Shown: positions 52,399 through 62,225 of the stretch, piece by piece
How the letters are laid out: the number at the start of each line of letters is the position of its first letter
How positions within the stretch are numbered: position 1 is the first letter of the stretch
Notes under the pieces: generated by a model
Seen by the model: only the letters and a program-made list of their open reading frames with translations
Told to the model about the DNA's origin: nothing
The model's database searches: none
Assembly (NCBI RefSeq): GCF_009495755.1
Contig: NZ_WIBJ01000027.1
Span: 52,811-116,810, forward strand
Source: Flavobacterium sp. LMO8
GTDB lineage: Bacteria; Bacteroidota; Bacteroidia; Flavobacteriales; Flavobacteriaceae
Direction of reading: 5' to 3'
Length of the DNA stretch: 64,000 nt
Made by a program: the position numbers and the translations under genes

Positions 52399-53271
52399 TT
52401 AACCTAAAACTTCTTTAACTTTCTTTCCTATTTCAGCTGGAGAATCAACGACATGAATTCCGTTTTCTCTCATGATGCGTTTTTTAGCTTCAGCTGTATC
52501 ATCAGCACCACCAACAATTGCACCTGCATGTCCCATTGTTCTTCCTTTTGGAGCTGTTTCACCTGCGATAAATCCAACAACTGGTTTGCGGTTACCGTCA
52601 GCTTTCACCCATTTAGCAGCATCTGCTTCTAATTGACCTCCAATTTCACCAATCATGATGATGATTTCAGTTTCTGGATCGTTCATTAATAATTCTACTG
52701 CTTCTTTAGTCGTTGTTCCAATGATTGGGTCACCACCAATTCCGATAGCTGTAGTAATTCCTAAGCCTTGTTTTACTACTTGGTCAGCAGCTTCGTAAGT
52801 TAAAGTACCTGATTTAGACACGATACCAACTGTTCCTTTTTTGAAAACGAAACCTGGCATAATACCAACTTTAGCTTCTTCTGGGGTAATTACACCTGGA
52901 CAGTTAGGACCAACTAATCTACAATCTCTTCCTTTAATATAATCATACGCTTTAATCATGTCCGCAACTGGAATACCTTCTGTAATACAAATGATTACTT
53001 TGATTCCAGCTTCAGCAGCTTCCATAATTGCATCAGCAGCAAATGCTGGTGGAACAAAAATAATTGAAGTATCAGCTCCAGCTTTTTCAACAGCATCTTT
53101 AACTGTGTTAAAAACCGGTCTGTCTAAATGAGTTGAACCACCTTTTCCTGGAGTAACACCACCTACAACATTTGTTCCGTACTCGATCATTTGAGAAGCG
53201 TGGAAAGTTCCTTCGCTACCTGTAAATCCTTGTACAATTATTTTTGAATTTTTATTTACTAAAACGCTCAT
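52399..53271 (-). CDS. sucD: Succinyl-CoA synthetase alpha subunit
   Basis: 290 residues, full length. [25 protein letters not shown] binds CoA near the N-terminus (about 15-39), and the phosphorylated His is in [10 protein letters not shown] near residue 246. It makes succinyl-CoA or succinate in the TCA cycle with SucC, whose gene is not in the window. A TAnnTTTG box lies 36 bases upstream. Confidence 0.96.
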   Translation of the reverse strand: MSVLVNKNSKIIVQGFTGSEGTFHASQMIEYGTNVVGGVTPGKGGSTHLDRPVFNTVKDAVEKAGADTSIIFVPPAFAADAIMEAAEAGIKVIICITEGIPVADMIKAYDYIKGRDCRLVGPNCPGVITPEEAKVGIMPGFVFKKGTVGIVSKSGTLTYEAADQVVKQGLGITTAIGIGGDPIIGTTTKEAVELLMNDPETEIIIMIGEIGGQLEADAAKWVKADGNRKPVVGFIAGETAPKGRTMGHAGAIVGGADDTAEAKKRIMRENGIHVVDSPAEIGKKVKEVLG

Positions 53272-53306
53272 GATATATGAATTAAATTGTGTTTAAATTT
53301 GTGATG

Positions 53307-53314
53307 CAAAAGTA
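53307..53314 (-). promoter_or_regulatory. -7 box for sucD
   Basis: Minus-strand TACTTTTG fits TAnnTTTG about 36 bases before the sucD start. The upstream TTTG element is not well placed. Confidence 0.45.
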
Positions 53315-53355
53315 AGTTTTTTACCAAATAATCACGTAATTTTTATGGTATTTTT

Positions 53356-53718
53356 TTAATTAGGTTTGCTAATTAGATATCCATCAATGATTTTTCCTTC
53401 TTGAAATGTCCAAATTGCCACAACTTTAGCAATTAACATAATTTCTTTAGGATTTTCAATTGTAGTAACTTTATGGTTATACTTAACAACTATTTGATTG
53501 TTTTCTTCTATAAGGTGAGAAATCTCAAAATAAGACATATCATAGTTCGTTTTTAAAACCTCACTTAGATTTAAAATAAAATTTTTATTTAAAATAGAAT
53601 TTCCAGAAGAACTATCCCATTCTAACTTAAAATCATCATTAATTAAAGATTCTAAAAAAAATTTATCTCTAATTCCGTCTTCTTTATACAAAAATTCAAT
53701 TTTCTCTCTATTTGTCAT
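53356..53718 (-). CDS. SnoaL/NTF2-like protein
   Basis: 120 residues, a single alpha-beta-barrel domain. [19 protein letters not shown] at the end is typical of the SnoaL/NTF2 fold, as is the early [19 protein letters not shown]. No catalytic residues can be assigned. Its start overlaps the end of the upstream lpxD-like gene by 11 bases, so it is translationally coupled to it. Function unknown. Confidence 0.65.
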   Translation of the reverse strand: MTNREKIEFLYKEDGIRDKFFLESLINDDFKLEWDSSSGNSILNKNFILNLSEVLKTNYDMSYFEISHLIEENNQIVVKYNHKVTTIENPKEIMLIAKVVAIWTFQEGKIIDGYLISKPN

Positions 53719-54649
53719 TTTGTTTTAATTTTTCAATGATTTCTGGAATACGTTTAACATTTGCTAGTTGCTTTAATTTTTCACGAGATTCTTCAATTGG
53801 TGTACCAAAGTAAGTTTTTCCACCTTCAATTGATTTCGTAACTCCTGTTTGACCCATTACTACGGCTTTTGTTCCAATAGTAATACCACTTGTAGTACCA
53901 ACTTGACCCCAAAGCGTTACTTCGTCTTCAATAACAACACAACCAGCAATTCCTGTTTGTGAAGCAATCAAACATTTTTTTCCAATCACAGTATCGTGTC
54001 CCACATGTACTTGATTGTCAATTTTAGTTCCAGCTCCGATAGTCGTATCGCCAGTAACTCCTTTGTCAATCGTACATAGTGCACCGATTCCAACATTATC
54101 TTCAATTACTACTCGCCCACCTGATAACAATTGGTCAAAACCTTCTGGACGTTTTTTATAGTAAAAAGCATCAGCTCCTAAAATGGTTCCTGCGTGAATC
54201 ATTACGTTATCACCAATAACGGTGTTATCGTAAATCGTAACATTAGCATGAATTAAGCAATTTTTACCAATTTGAACGTTATGTCCAATGTAACAATTTG
54301 GCTGAATAACTGTTCCTTCTCCAATTTTAGCTGAATCAGAAATTGCAGCATTCGAAGCTTGAAATGGTCTGAAATGTTTGGTAAGTTTATTAAAATCTCT
54401 AAAAGGATCATCTGAAATCAACAACGCTTTTCCTTCTGGACATTCCACTTCTTTGTTGATTAAAACAATAGTGGCTGCTGATTGAAGTGCTTTGTCATAA
54501 TATTTTGGATGATCTACGAATACAATATCACCAGGTTCCACAACATGAATTTCATTCATACCGTAAACTGGAAAATCGGCATCACCCACAAAATTACAAT
54601 TGATAATTTGGGCAATATCTTTTAGAAGATAAACTTTTGGAAATTTCAT
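53708..54649 (-). CDS. LpxD-like hexapeptide acyltransferase, second paralogue
   Basis: 313 residues. An N-terminal domain (about 1-95) like the uridine-binding part of LpxD is followed by left-handed beta-helix repeats (about 100-270: [25 protein letters not shown]) and a C-terminal helix. The catalytic His is probably in [10 protein letters not shown]. It is shorter than the true LpxD encoded at 57634 and differs in the N-terminal domain. It may acylate a different nucleotide sugar, or be a diverged duplicate. It lies downstream of efp on the same strand. Confidence 0.75.
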   Translation of the reverse strand: MKFPKVYLLKDIAQIINCNFVGDADFPVYGMNEIHVVEPGDIVFVDHPKYYDKALQSAATIVLINKEVECPEGKALLISDDPFRDFNKLTKHFRPFQASNAAISDSAKIGEGTVIQPNCYIGHNVQIGKNCLIHANVTIYDNTVIGDNVMIHAGTILGADAFYYKKRPEGFDQLLSGGRVVIEDNVGIGALCTIDKGVTGDTTIGAGTKIDNQVHVGHDTVIGKKCLIASQTGIAGCVVIEDEVTLWGQVGTTSGITIGTKAVVMGQTGVTKSIEGGKTYFGTPIEESREKLKQLANVKRIPEIIEKLKQNDK

Positions 54650-54673
54650 TTAATAGTGATTTGTGTTAAGCTA

Positions 54674-54733
54674 CAGTTTACAGTCGCAGTTTTTCAGTTT
54701 TTATTGGAATCTTCCAACTGAGGCTGTAAACTG
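54674..54733. repeat. Imperfect inverted repeat between efp and the lpxD-like gene
   Basis: CAGTTTACAGTCGCAGT (54674-54690) and ACTGAGGCTGTAAACTG (54717-54733) pair over 17 bp with one G-U and one mismatch. It probably forms a hairpin in the mRNA between the two genes. Confidence 0.55.
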
Positions 54734-54737
54734 AAAA

Positions 54738-55304
54738 CTATTCTTTAACTCTTTCCATGTAGTTTCCTGTTGCTGTATCAATTTTGATTTTATCACCTTC
54801 ATTGATAAACAACGGAACATTTACAGTAGCTCCTGTTTCAACAGTTGCTGGTTTTGTAGCATTTGTAGCTGTATTTCCTTTTACACCTGGTTCTGCATAG
54901 GTAACTTCTAAAACGATAGAAGCTGGCATATCAACTGATAAAGGCGCTTCAGTTTCAGCATTAATCTGAATCATTACATTTGTTCCTTCTTTTAATAAAT
55001 CTGGAGCATCTAATACTTTTTTGTCTAAGGTAATTTGTTCAAATGATTCGTTGTTCATGAAGTGAAATTGATCTCCTTCAGCATATAAATATTGGAATGT
55101 ATGTGTTTCAACACGTACTTCATCAATTTTGTGTCCAGCAGAAAATGTGTTATCTAATACTTTTCCGTTTGTTAACGATTTTAATTTTGTTCTCACGAAA
55201 GCTGGTCCTTTACCTGGTTTTACATGAAGAAATTCGATAATTTTATAAATATCGTTATTGTATTTGATACATAATCCGTTTCTAATATCTGATGTACTTG
55301 CCAT
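54738..55304 (-). CDS. efp: Translation elongation factor P
   Basis: 188 residues, three beta-barrel domains. The N-terminal domain holds FLHVKPGKGPAFVRTKLKSL, where the Lys at the loop tip (KPGKGP) is the residue modified in many EF-P. It helps ribosomes through polyproline stretches. It lies between lpxA and the second lpxD-like gene, an arrangement common in Bacteroidota. Two inverted arms at 54674 and 54717 lie just after it. Confidence 0.96.
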   Translation of the reverse strand: MASTSDIRNGLCIKYNNDIYKIIEFLHVKPGKGPAFVRTKLKSLTNGKVLDNTFSAGHKIDEVRVETHTFQYLYAEGDQFHFMNNESFEQITLDKKVLDAPDLLKEGTNVMIQINAETEAPLSVDMPASIVLEVTYAEPGVKGNTATNATKPATVETGATVNVPLFINEGDKIKIDTATGNYMERVKE

Positions 55305-55351
55305 TTTGTTTTTATTTGATGTTTATTGATTTATTCTTTTTCTTAATTTAA

Positions 55352-56137
55352 TTACATTGAACTGGTATAACCTTTCATGATTCCACGAGAAGAATTTCTG
55401 ATGAAGTCTAAAATTTCATCTCTTTCTGTCGTAGCTTCCATTTCAGCTTCAATGATGCTTACAGCTTGAGAAGTGTTATAGTTTTTTTGATATAAAATTC
55501 TGTAGATATCTTGAATTTCTCTGATTTTATCTGTTGAAAATCCTCTTCTTCTTAATCCTACTGAGTTGATTCCTACATACGATAGAGGCTCTTTTGCTGC
55601 TTTTGTAAAAGGTGGAACATCTTTTCTTACCAATGAACCGCCAGAAATCATAGCATGATCTCCAATTGAAATAAATTGATGCACTGCGGCTAAACCTCCA
55701 ATAATGGCAAAATTACCCACTGTTACATGACCAGCTAATGCCACACCATTAACAATAATGGCATTATCACCAATATGACAATCGTGTGCAATATGTGCTG
55801 TTGCCATAATTAAACAATTTTTTCCGATAACAGTCTGTCCAGAAGCAATTGTACCTCTATTAATAGTTACACATTCTCTAATAGTAGTATTATCTCCAAT
55901 AACCGCTAAAGAATCTTCACCACCAAATTTTAAATCCTGTGGAACAGCAGAAATTACTGCGCCAGGAAAAATATTACAATTTTTACCAATGCGAGCGCCT
56001 TCCATAATGGTAACATTTGAACCAATCCAAGTTCCTTCACCTATTTCAACATTGTTATGAATGGTAGTAAAAGGATCTATTACTACGTTTCTTGCTATTT
56101 TAGCACCTGGGTGCACATAAGCTAATGGTTGATTCAT
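55352..56137 (-). CDS. lpxA: UDP-N-acetylglucosamine acyltransferase
   Basis: 261 residues, beta-helix hexapeptide fold plus C-terminal helices. The catalytic His lies in MATAHIAHDCHIGDNAI (near residue 123). It adds the first 3-hydroxy acyl chain to UDP-GlcNAc in lipid A synthesis. Between lpxC-fabZ and efp on the same strand. Confidence 0.95.
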   Translation of the reverse strand: MNQPLAYVHPGAKIARNVVIDPFTTIHNNVEIGEGTWIGSNVTIMEGARIGKNCNIFPGAVISAVPQDLKFGGEDSLAVIGDNTTIRECVTINRGTIASGQTVIGKNCLIMATAHIAHDCHIGDNAIIVNGVALAGHVTVGNFAIIGGLAAVHQFISIGDHAMISGGSLVRKDVPPFTKAAKEPLSYVGINSVGLRRRGFSTDKIREIQDIYRILYQKNYNTSQAVSIIEAEMEATTERDEILDFIRNSSRGIMKGYTSSM

Positions 56138-56223
56138 ATTTATTTAGTTATAAGTAATTAATAAATAGTGATTAGTTTTAAATAATTTAACTAATACTAA
56201 CATTCTAATTACTTCTGTTTTTA

Positions 56224-57612
56224 CTATTTTACTTTAACAATTTGTGCCATTAATTCGGCTTCTGAAACTAATTTTCCGTTTGCATATGCATAGGCCTGCA
56301 TGTGACAAATTCCTCTTCTAATTGGTGAAATTAAATCACATTTAAAGAATAAGGTATCACCTGGTAACACTTTATTTTTGAACTTAACATTGTCAATTTT
56401 CATGAAATACGTTAAGTAATTTTCTGGATCTGGAACAGTGCTTAAAATTAAAATACCACCTGTTTGAGCCATAGCTTCAATTTGTAAAACTCCGGGCATT
56501 ACAGGTGCCCCAGGAAAATGTCCAACAAAGAAATCTTCATTCATTGTAACATTTTTTAAACCTACCACATGAGTGTCTGATAATTCTAAAATTTTATCAA
56601 CTAATAAAAATGGTGGACGGTGTGGTAATAAATTCATTATTCCATGAATATCTAGTACTGGCTCCTTATTAATATCATATTGTGGCACGTTATTACGCTC
56701 TTCCAACTTAATAATTTTAGCCATTTTCTTTGCAAATTGTGTATTAACAAAATGTCCTGGTTTATTTGCTATTACTTTTCCTTGAATTCGTGTTCCTATT
56801 AAAGATAAATCTCCTACAACATCCAGCAACTTGTGTCGAGCTGCTTCATTAGGAAAATGCAAAGTAAGGTTATCTAAAATTCCGTTAGGTTTTACAGAAA
56901 TAGTTTCTTTATTGAATGCTTTCTTTAAATTTTCCATTGTTTCTGTAGAAATTTCTTTATCTACATAAACAATAGCATTATTTAAATCGCCTCCTTTAAT
57001 TAATCCATTGTTTAACAACGCTTCTAATTCATGTAAGAAACTAAAAGTTCTACAATCAGCTATTTCAGATTTAAAATCTTTAATACCTTTCATATTGGCA
57101 TTTTGAGTACCTAATACTTTCGTGCCAAAATCAACCATAGCTGTTACACAATATTCATCTGAAGGAATAACCGTTATTTCGCTACCGGTAGCTTCATCAA
57201 GATAAGAAATAACTTCTTTAACTACATATATTTTTCTAGCGGTTTCTTGTTCAAGTATTCCTGTTTTTTCAATAGCTTCTACAAAATATTTTGAAGAACC
57301 ATCCATAATTGGTAATTCTGAAGCATTTAATTCTATAATAACATTATCCAAATCACAACCTACAAGCGCTGCTAAAACATGCTCTGGTGTTTGAATCATT
57401 ACTCCTAATTTTTCTAAATTAGTTCCTCGTTGCGTATTTACAACATAATTTGCATCAGCTTCAATGATAGGTTGACCTTCTAAATCTACACGTACAAATG
57501 TAAATCCGTTGTTTACAGGAGCTGGTTTAAATGTCATTATTACTTCTTGACCTGTATGAAGCCCTACTCCTTTTAAAGAAATTTCGTTTGCGATGGTTTT
57601 TTGTTTAACCAT
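56224..57612 (-). CDS. lpxC: LpxC-FabZ fusion: UDP-3-O-acyl-GlcNAc deacetylase and 3-hydroxyacyl-ACP dehydratase
   Basis: 462 residues. The N-terminal LpxC part (about 1-300) has a zinc His in TPEHVLAALVG and HKLLDVVGDL with another His and an Asp. The C-terminal FabZ part (about 315-462) has LLPHRPPFLLVDKI and the catalytic His/Glu in GHFPGAPVMPGVLQIEAMAQ. The fusion is a hallmark of Bacteroidota. It links lipid A synthesis to fatty acid elongation by having both activities in one protein. Located between lpxD and lpxA. Confidence 0.95.
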   Translation of the reverse strand: MVKQKTIANEISLKGVGLHTGQEVIMTFKPAPVNNGFTFVRVDLEGQPIIEADANYVVNTQRGTNLEKLGVMIQTPEHVLAALVGCDLDNVIIELNASELPIMDGSSKYFVEAIEKTGILEQETARKIYVVKEVISYLDEATGSEITVIPSDEYCVTAMVDFGTKVLGTQNANMKGIKDFKSEIADCRTFSFLHELEALLNNGLIKGGDLNNAIVYVDKEISTETMENLKKAFNKETISVKPNGILDNLTLHFPNEAARHKLLDVVGDLSLIGTRIQGKVIANKPGHFVNTQFAKKMAKIIKLEERNNVPQYDINKEPVLDIHGIMNLLPHRPPFLLVDKILELSDTHVVGLKNVTMNEDFFVGHFPGAPVMPGVLQIEAMAQTGGILILSTVPDPENYLTYFMKIDNVKFKNKVLPGDTLFFKCDLISPIRRGICHMQAYAYANGKLVSEAELMAQIVKVK

Positions 57613-57633
57613 GATTATAAATTATTTTTTGAA

Positions 57634-58647
57634 TTATTGTTTTTTTAAATTTTCAAAATCAGCTACAATCTTTGGAAGATTTTTAAAATGAACAAATGAC
57701 TTAGCAAAATCACCATAGTTAAAAGCAGGACTTCCTTGAACAACTTCTCCATCACCTAGACTTTTACCAATTCCAGATTGTGCTTGAATTTTAACACCAT
57801 TACCAATGGTAATATGTCCAACTATTCCTACTTGACCACCTATTAGACAATTATTACCAATTTTTGTTGAACCAGCAATTCCTGTTTGGGCAGCAACAAC
57901 AGTGTTTTCTCCTATTTCAACATTATGTGCAACTTGAATTTGATTATCTAATTTTACTCCTTTTTTAATAATTGTTGACCCCAAAGTTGCTCTATCAATG
58001 GTTGAACATGAACCTATTTCAACATTATCTTCAATAATAACATTACCAATTTGAGGTACTTTTACAAACGTTCCATCTTCTTGAGGTGCAAAACCAAATC
58101 CGTCAGAACCAATAATTGTTCCTGAATGAATGATACAATTATTTCCAATTTCTGTTTCAGAATAAATTCTAACGCCAGCAAAAAAGACACAATCGTCGCC
58201 AATAGTTACATTATCTCCAATAAAACTATTAGGATAAATTTTCACATTTTTCCCGATAACTACATTTTTACCTACATAACAAAAACTTCCTAAATATAAA
58301 TCAGGACCATAGGTTACACCTTCTGAAATTACAGAGGGTTGTTCTATTCCAGATTTCATCAATTTGACTTGATTATAATATTCTAACAACTTCGAAAATG
58401 ATTTATAAGCATCTTCAACTTTAATTAAAGTAGTTGTTATTTCTTGTTCAGGCTCAAAAGTATTGTTAACAATTGTTACGGTTGCTTGAGTCGAATAAAT
58501 GTAATTGATATATTTTGGATTGGCCAAAAACGTCAAAGACCCTTCTGTTCCTTCTTCTATTTTAGACAATTTAAAAACTTCTGCATCTGGATTACCAACT
58601 ACTTCACCTTCTAAAATACCTGCTATTTGCGCTGCTGTAAACTTCAT
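57634..58647 (-). CDS. lpxD: UDP-3-O-acyl-glucosamine N-acyltransferase
   Basis: 337 residues, the usual length. The N-terminal uridine-binding domain (about 1-95) has SKIEEGTEGSLTFLANPKY, the beta-helix (about 105-300) has GSDGFGFAPQEDG, and the catalytic His is in VAHNVEIGEN (near residue 240). It adds the second acyl chain in lipid A synthesis. It starts the lpxD, lpxC-fabZ, lpxA, efp order on the minus strand. Confidence 0.95.
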   Translation of the reverse strand: MKFTAAQIAGILEGEVVGNPDAEVFKLSKIEEGTEGSLTFLANPKYINYIYSTQATVTIVNNTFEPEQEITTTLIKVEDAYKSFSKLLEYYNQVKLMKSGIEQPSVISEGVTYGPDLYLGSFCYVGKNVVIGKNVKIYPNSFIGDNVTIGDDCVFFAGVRIYSETEIGNNCIIHSGTIIGSDGFGFAPQEDGTFVKVPQIGNVIIEDNVEIGSCSTIDRATLGSTIIKKGVKLDNQIQVAHNVEIGENTVVAAQTGIAGSTKIGNNCLIGGQVGIVGHITIGNGVKIQAQSGIGKSLGDGEVVQGSPAFNYGDFAKSFVHFKNLPKIVADFENLKKQ

Positions 58648-58743
58648 TTTAAAATTTTATTACTATCCATACTAGATAGATTTTGGGGATATAAAAATAC
58701 TCATTTTCATTTAATACAACGTATTGATTCCACTTCATCTTGG

Positions 58744-58751
58744 CAAAAATA
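58744..58751 (-). promoter_or_regulatory. Possible -7 box ahead of lpxD
   Basis: Minus-strand TATTTTTG fits TAnnTTTG about 97 bases before the lpxD start, in the 122-base gap after the HD gene. No TTTG element is seen at the right distance, so this is a weak call. Confidence 0.3.
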
Positions 58752-58769
58752 TGAAATTAAATTAAAAAG

Positions 58770-60005
58770 TTAAGATTCTAAGACCACTTTTGGAAAACAT
58801 ATGAAATATTTTGTTACTGGTTTCGATAATGCTTTTAAATGCAATTGATCTGAAGCTTCTACTACATCTTCAATTGTTTTATCTTTTTTCAAAATGCGAA
58901 TTGGCTCACTTGATTTGCTATACGCTTGATTTTTCAACTTGCCTTTGAATACAAAATAATCCGCTTCTTTATCGGAAATTTTTGCAAGAGAAATATATTT
59001 ATTTTTAATGTCTAACAGATTATCTTTGTTTGGTTTATCATCGGTCATTTGAATCTTTAGTAAATCACGATTTAATATCATTCTACATAAAGATTGCAAC
59101 ACAAAATCATCATGAAATTGCCAAGCTTTAATCGCACCTAAAACATCATAATCATCCAAATACGAAAACTTATCTAAGACACTTTTGTCAAAATCAGTCA
59201 AAGAAATTTTGTTTTGCAAGAAAAACTGTAACGATTCACTACAAGGTAAAACATTTCCTTTTTGAGTTAATTCTTTAGCACGTTTTAGAATTTTAGTCAA
59301 GATTAATTCCGCAACAACGCTCGTTTTGTGTAAATAGGCTTGCCAATACATCAATCTTCGGGCAACCAAAAACTTTTCTACTGAGTAAATTCCTTTTTCT
59401 TCGATAACTAAATAATCATCTTGCACGTTCATCATTTGGATTAAACGTTCGCTGTTGATATTTCCTTCTGCTACTCCACTGTAAAAGCTATCGCGTTTTA
59501 GATAATCCATTCGATCCATATCCAACTGACTTGAAATCAACTGTAACATGAATTTCCTATGATATTCCCCTTTAAAAACTTGAATAGCTAAAGCTAATTT
59601 TCCTTCAAATTCTTTATTCAATTGCTCCATGAACAACAACGATAATTCTTCGTGATGCACTTCTTCCACAATACTGTGTTCCATAGCGTGACTGTATGGA
59701 CCGTGACCAATATCATGCAACAAAATAGCAATATACAACGCATTTTCTTCTTCTTCCGAAATTGCAACACCTTTAAATTGCAAGGTTTGAACCGCTTTTT
59801 GCATAATATGCATACAACCCAACGCATGATGAAAACGCGTATGATGCGCTCCAGGATAAACCAAATAAGACATTCCCATTTGGGAAATTCTTCGCAAACG
59901 TTGAAAATAAGGATGCTGAATTAAATCGTAAATTAAAGAATTAGGAATGGTAATAAAACCATAAATTGGATCGTTGAATATTTTGAGTTTGTTGGTTTGG
60001 CTCAC
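58770..60005 (-). CDS. HD-domain phosphohydrolase
   Basis: 411 residues. The N-terminal KIFNDPIYGFITIP and FQRLRRISQMGMSYLVYPGAHHTRFHHALG, then LLHDIGHGPYSHAMEH with the HD metal motif near residues 93-106, match dGTPase-like/YwfO-type HD proteins. They are cytoplasmic phosphohydrolases, some acting on dNTP. The exact substrate is not known. It lies upstream of lpxD on the same strand, divergent from porX. Confidence 0.85.
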   Translation of the reverse strand: MSQTNKLKIFNDPIYGFITIPNSLIYDLIQHPYFQRLRRISQMGMSYLVYPGAHHTRFHHALGCMHIMQKAVQTLQFKGVAISEEEENALYIAILLHDIGHGPYSHAMEHSIVEEVHHEELSLLFMEQLNKEFEGKLALAIQVFKGEYHRKFMLQLISSQLDMDRMDYLKRDSFYSGVAEGNINSERLIQMMNVQDDYLVIEEKGIYSVEKFLVARRLMYWQAYLHKTSVVAELILTKILKRAKELTQKGNVLPCSESLQFFLQNKISLTDFDKSVLDKFSYLDDYDVLGAIKAWQFHDDFVLQSLCRMILNRDLLKIQMTDDKPNKDNLLDIKNKYISLAKISDKEADYFVFKGKLKNQAYSKSSEPIRILKKDKTIEDVVEASDQLHLKALSKPVTKYFICFPKVVLES

Positions 60006-60138
60006 AAGTATAAATTTTGAGTAACAAATGTAGCGATTTTTTACAAAAAGAATTGTTTAAAACTAATGGGAAATTTTATACTAAATTTAATACAATGGTC
60101 GTTTAATAAATACTAACTTGCACACAAATTAAGAAGAA

Positions 60139-61692
60139 ATGAGCCAGATAAAAATCCTTTGGGTTGATGATGAAATTGATTTATTAAAACCACATATCCT
60201 TTTTTTAGAGAAGAAGAATTACAACGTAACCACTTGCAATAACGGACAAGATGCCATTGATTTGTTCGAAGAAAATAATTTTGATGTGGTATTTTTAGAT
60301 GAAAACATGCCAGGTTTAAGTGGTTTAGAAACCTTATCTGAATTAAAAGAAAAGAAATCTTCGGTTCCGGTGATTATGATTACCAAAAGTGAAGAGGAAT
60401 ATATTATGGAAGAAGCCATCGGTTCTAAAATTGCCGATTATTTGATAAAACCTGTAAATCCGAATCAGATTTTATTGAGTTTGAAGAAGAATTTAGACCA
60501 TTCGCGATTGATTTCGGAAAAAACAACTTTAGATTATCAAAAAGAATTCCGAAAAATTGCGATGGATATGGCGATGGTTCGTACCTATGAAGATTGGGTT
60601 GAATTGTATAAAAAACTATTATTTTGGGAGTTAGAGTTGGAAAATATTGAAGACCAAAGTATGGTGGAAATTTTGGAAAGTCAAAAAGCTGAAGCTAACA
60701 TGCAATTTGGAAAATTCATCGAACGTAATTACGAAGATTGGTTCCAACCAAAAGCAGATAAACCAATACTTTCTCATGAAATTTTTGGTGAACTAGTTTC
60801 TCCAGAAATCCGTAAAAAAGATAAACCAATTTTATTCGTTGTTATTGATAACTTACGTTACGACCAATGGAAAGCGTTTGAAAGTGTTGTAAACAATCAC
60901 TACAAATTAGAAAAAGAAGTGAGCTACTTCTCTATTCTACCAACGGCAACGCAATATGCTCGAAATGCAATATTTTCTGGATTGACACCATTGGATATGG
61001 AAAAGAAATTTCCACAATATTGGAAAAACGACCCTGATGAAGGTGGAAAAAATCTATACGAAGGCGAATTTTTAACGGAACAATTAAAACGTTTGGGATT
61101 AAACATCAAGCAAGAATATTATAAAATCACCAATTTTGCTTCGGGAAAAAAATTAGCTGATAATTTCAAATCACTGAAAAACAATGATTTGACAACAATT
61201 GTTTACAATTTCGTAGACATGTTATCGCACGCTAAAACCGAAATGGATGTAGTGAAAGAATTAGCTTCTAATGATAAGGCTTATCGTTCCTTAACGGCAA
61301 GTTGGTTTAAGAATTCTCCGCTTTTGGATATGATTCAACAAGCACAACAACTTGGTTTTAAACTAATTATAACAACTGACCACGGAACTATCAATTGTAA
61401 AAATCCGTCGAAAGTAATTGGCGATAAAAACACGAGTTTGAATCTTCGCTACAAAACCGGAAGAAGCTTAACCTACGAAGATAAAGACGTTTATGCTGTG
61501 AAAGATCCGAAAAAAATTGGATTGCCTGCACTAAACATGAGTAGCTCTTTTATTTTTGCGAAAAACGATTTATTTTTGGCATACGTTAATAACTACAATC
61601 ATTATGTGAGTTATTACCGAAATACCTATCAACACGGAGGAATTTCATTAGAAGAAATGGTAATTCCGTTTTTAGTTTTAGAGCCGCGTTAG
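60139..61692 (+). CDS. porX: PorX: receiver-PglZ response regulator of type IX secretion
   Basis: 517 residues. An N-terminal receiver domain (about 5-120) has Asp10-Asp11, phospho-acceptor Asp54 (VFLDENMPG) and Lys in LIKPVNPN. A C-terminal PglZ/alkaline phosphatase-like domain (about 155-517) carries FVVIDNLRYDQWKAF, LPTATQYARNAIFSG and TTDHGT with the metal ligands. This layout is PorX, which with PorY controls type IX secretion and, in Porphyromonas, hydrolyses oligonucleotides. Its presence agrees with the type IX sorting domain on the CotH protein. tsaE follows after 41 bases. Confidence 0.95.
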   Translation: MSQIKILWVDDEIDLLKPHILFLEKKNYNVTTCNNGQDAIDLFEENNFDVVFLDENMPGLSGLETLSELKEKKSSVPVIMITKSEEEYIMEEAIGSKIADYLIKPVNPNQILLSLKKNLDHSRLISEKTTLDYQKEFRKIAMDMAMVRTYEDWVELYKKLLFWELELENIEDQSMVEILESQKAEANMQFGKFIERNYEDWFQPKADKPILSHEIFGELVSPEIRKKDKPILFVVIDNLRYDQWKAFESVVNNHYKLEKEVSYFSILPTATQYARNAIFSGLTPLDMEKKFPQYWKNDPDEGGKNLYEGEFLTEQLKRLGLNIKQEYYKITNFASGKKLADNFKSLKNNDLTTIVYNFVDMLSHAKTEMDVVKELASNDKAYRSLTASWFKNSPLLDMIQQAQQLGFKLIITTDHGTINCKNPSKVIGDKNTSLNLRYKTGRSLTYEDKDVYAVKDPKKIGLPALNMSSSFIFAKNDLFLAYVNNYNHYVSYYRNTYQHGGISLEEMVIPFLVLEPR

Positions 61693-61733
61693 GAGTGTTT
61701 AGTTATAAGTGTTCAGTAAAGTTATAAATAAGT

Positions 61734-62147
61734 ATGACGATAATTTTTTCATTAGACGAAATCACAAACGTTGCCAAGCAAATATTAGCCACGCCTTCCT
61801 TAAAAAAAGTCATTACGTTTCATGCTCAAATGGGTGCTGGAAAAACTACTTTAATTAAAGAATTGGTGAAAGAATTAGGTGTAAAAGATAATTCGAGTAG
61901 TCCAACCTTTTCTTTGGTAAATGAATACCGAACGTTTGAAGGCGAAATCGTATATCATTTCGATTTGTATCGATTAAATTCAGAAGAAGAAGGTTATGAT
62001 ATGGGATTAGACGAATATTTCTATTCTGACAATTGGTGCTTCATTGAATGGCCAGAAAAAACACCTAATTTAATTCCAATAGATCACGCCAGTATTTCAA
62101 TAAAAGTAATGACAGACGGAAAAAGAGAATTAATATTAAAGAATTAA
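61734..62147 (+). CDS. tsaE: tRNA threonylcarbamoyladenosine biosynthesis ATPase
   Basis: 137 residues, full length. The Walker A motif is AQMGAGKTTL (31-40). SSPTFSLVNEYRTFEG and YHFDLYRLNSEEE are the family blocks, and CFIEWPEK closes the ATPase core. TsaE works with TsaB and TsaD to make t6A37 in tRNA. It lies between porX and the alanine dehydrogenase gene, an order seen in other flavobacteria. Confidence 0.95.
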   Translation: MTIIFSLDEITNVAKQILATPSLKKVITFHAQMGAGKTTLIKELVKELGVKDNSSSPTFSLVNEYRTFEGEIVYHFDLYRLNSEEEGYDMGLDEYFYSDNWCFIEWPEKTPNLIPIDHASISIKVMTDGKRELILKN

Positions 62148-62225
62148 AATCTATTTTCTTTTTTCTTTATTCTATTTTCTCAAGTTTAAAATTATTCCTA
62201 AATTGGTACCACAAAATCAAAAGTA

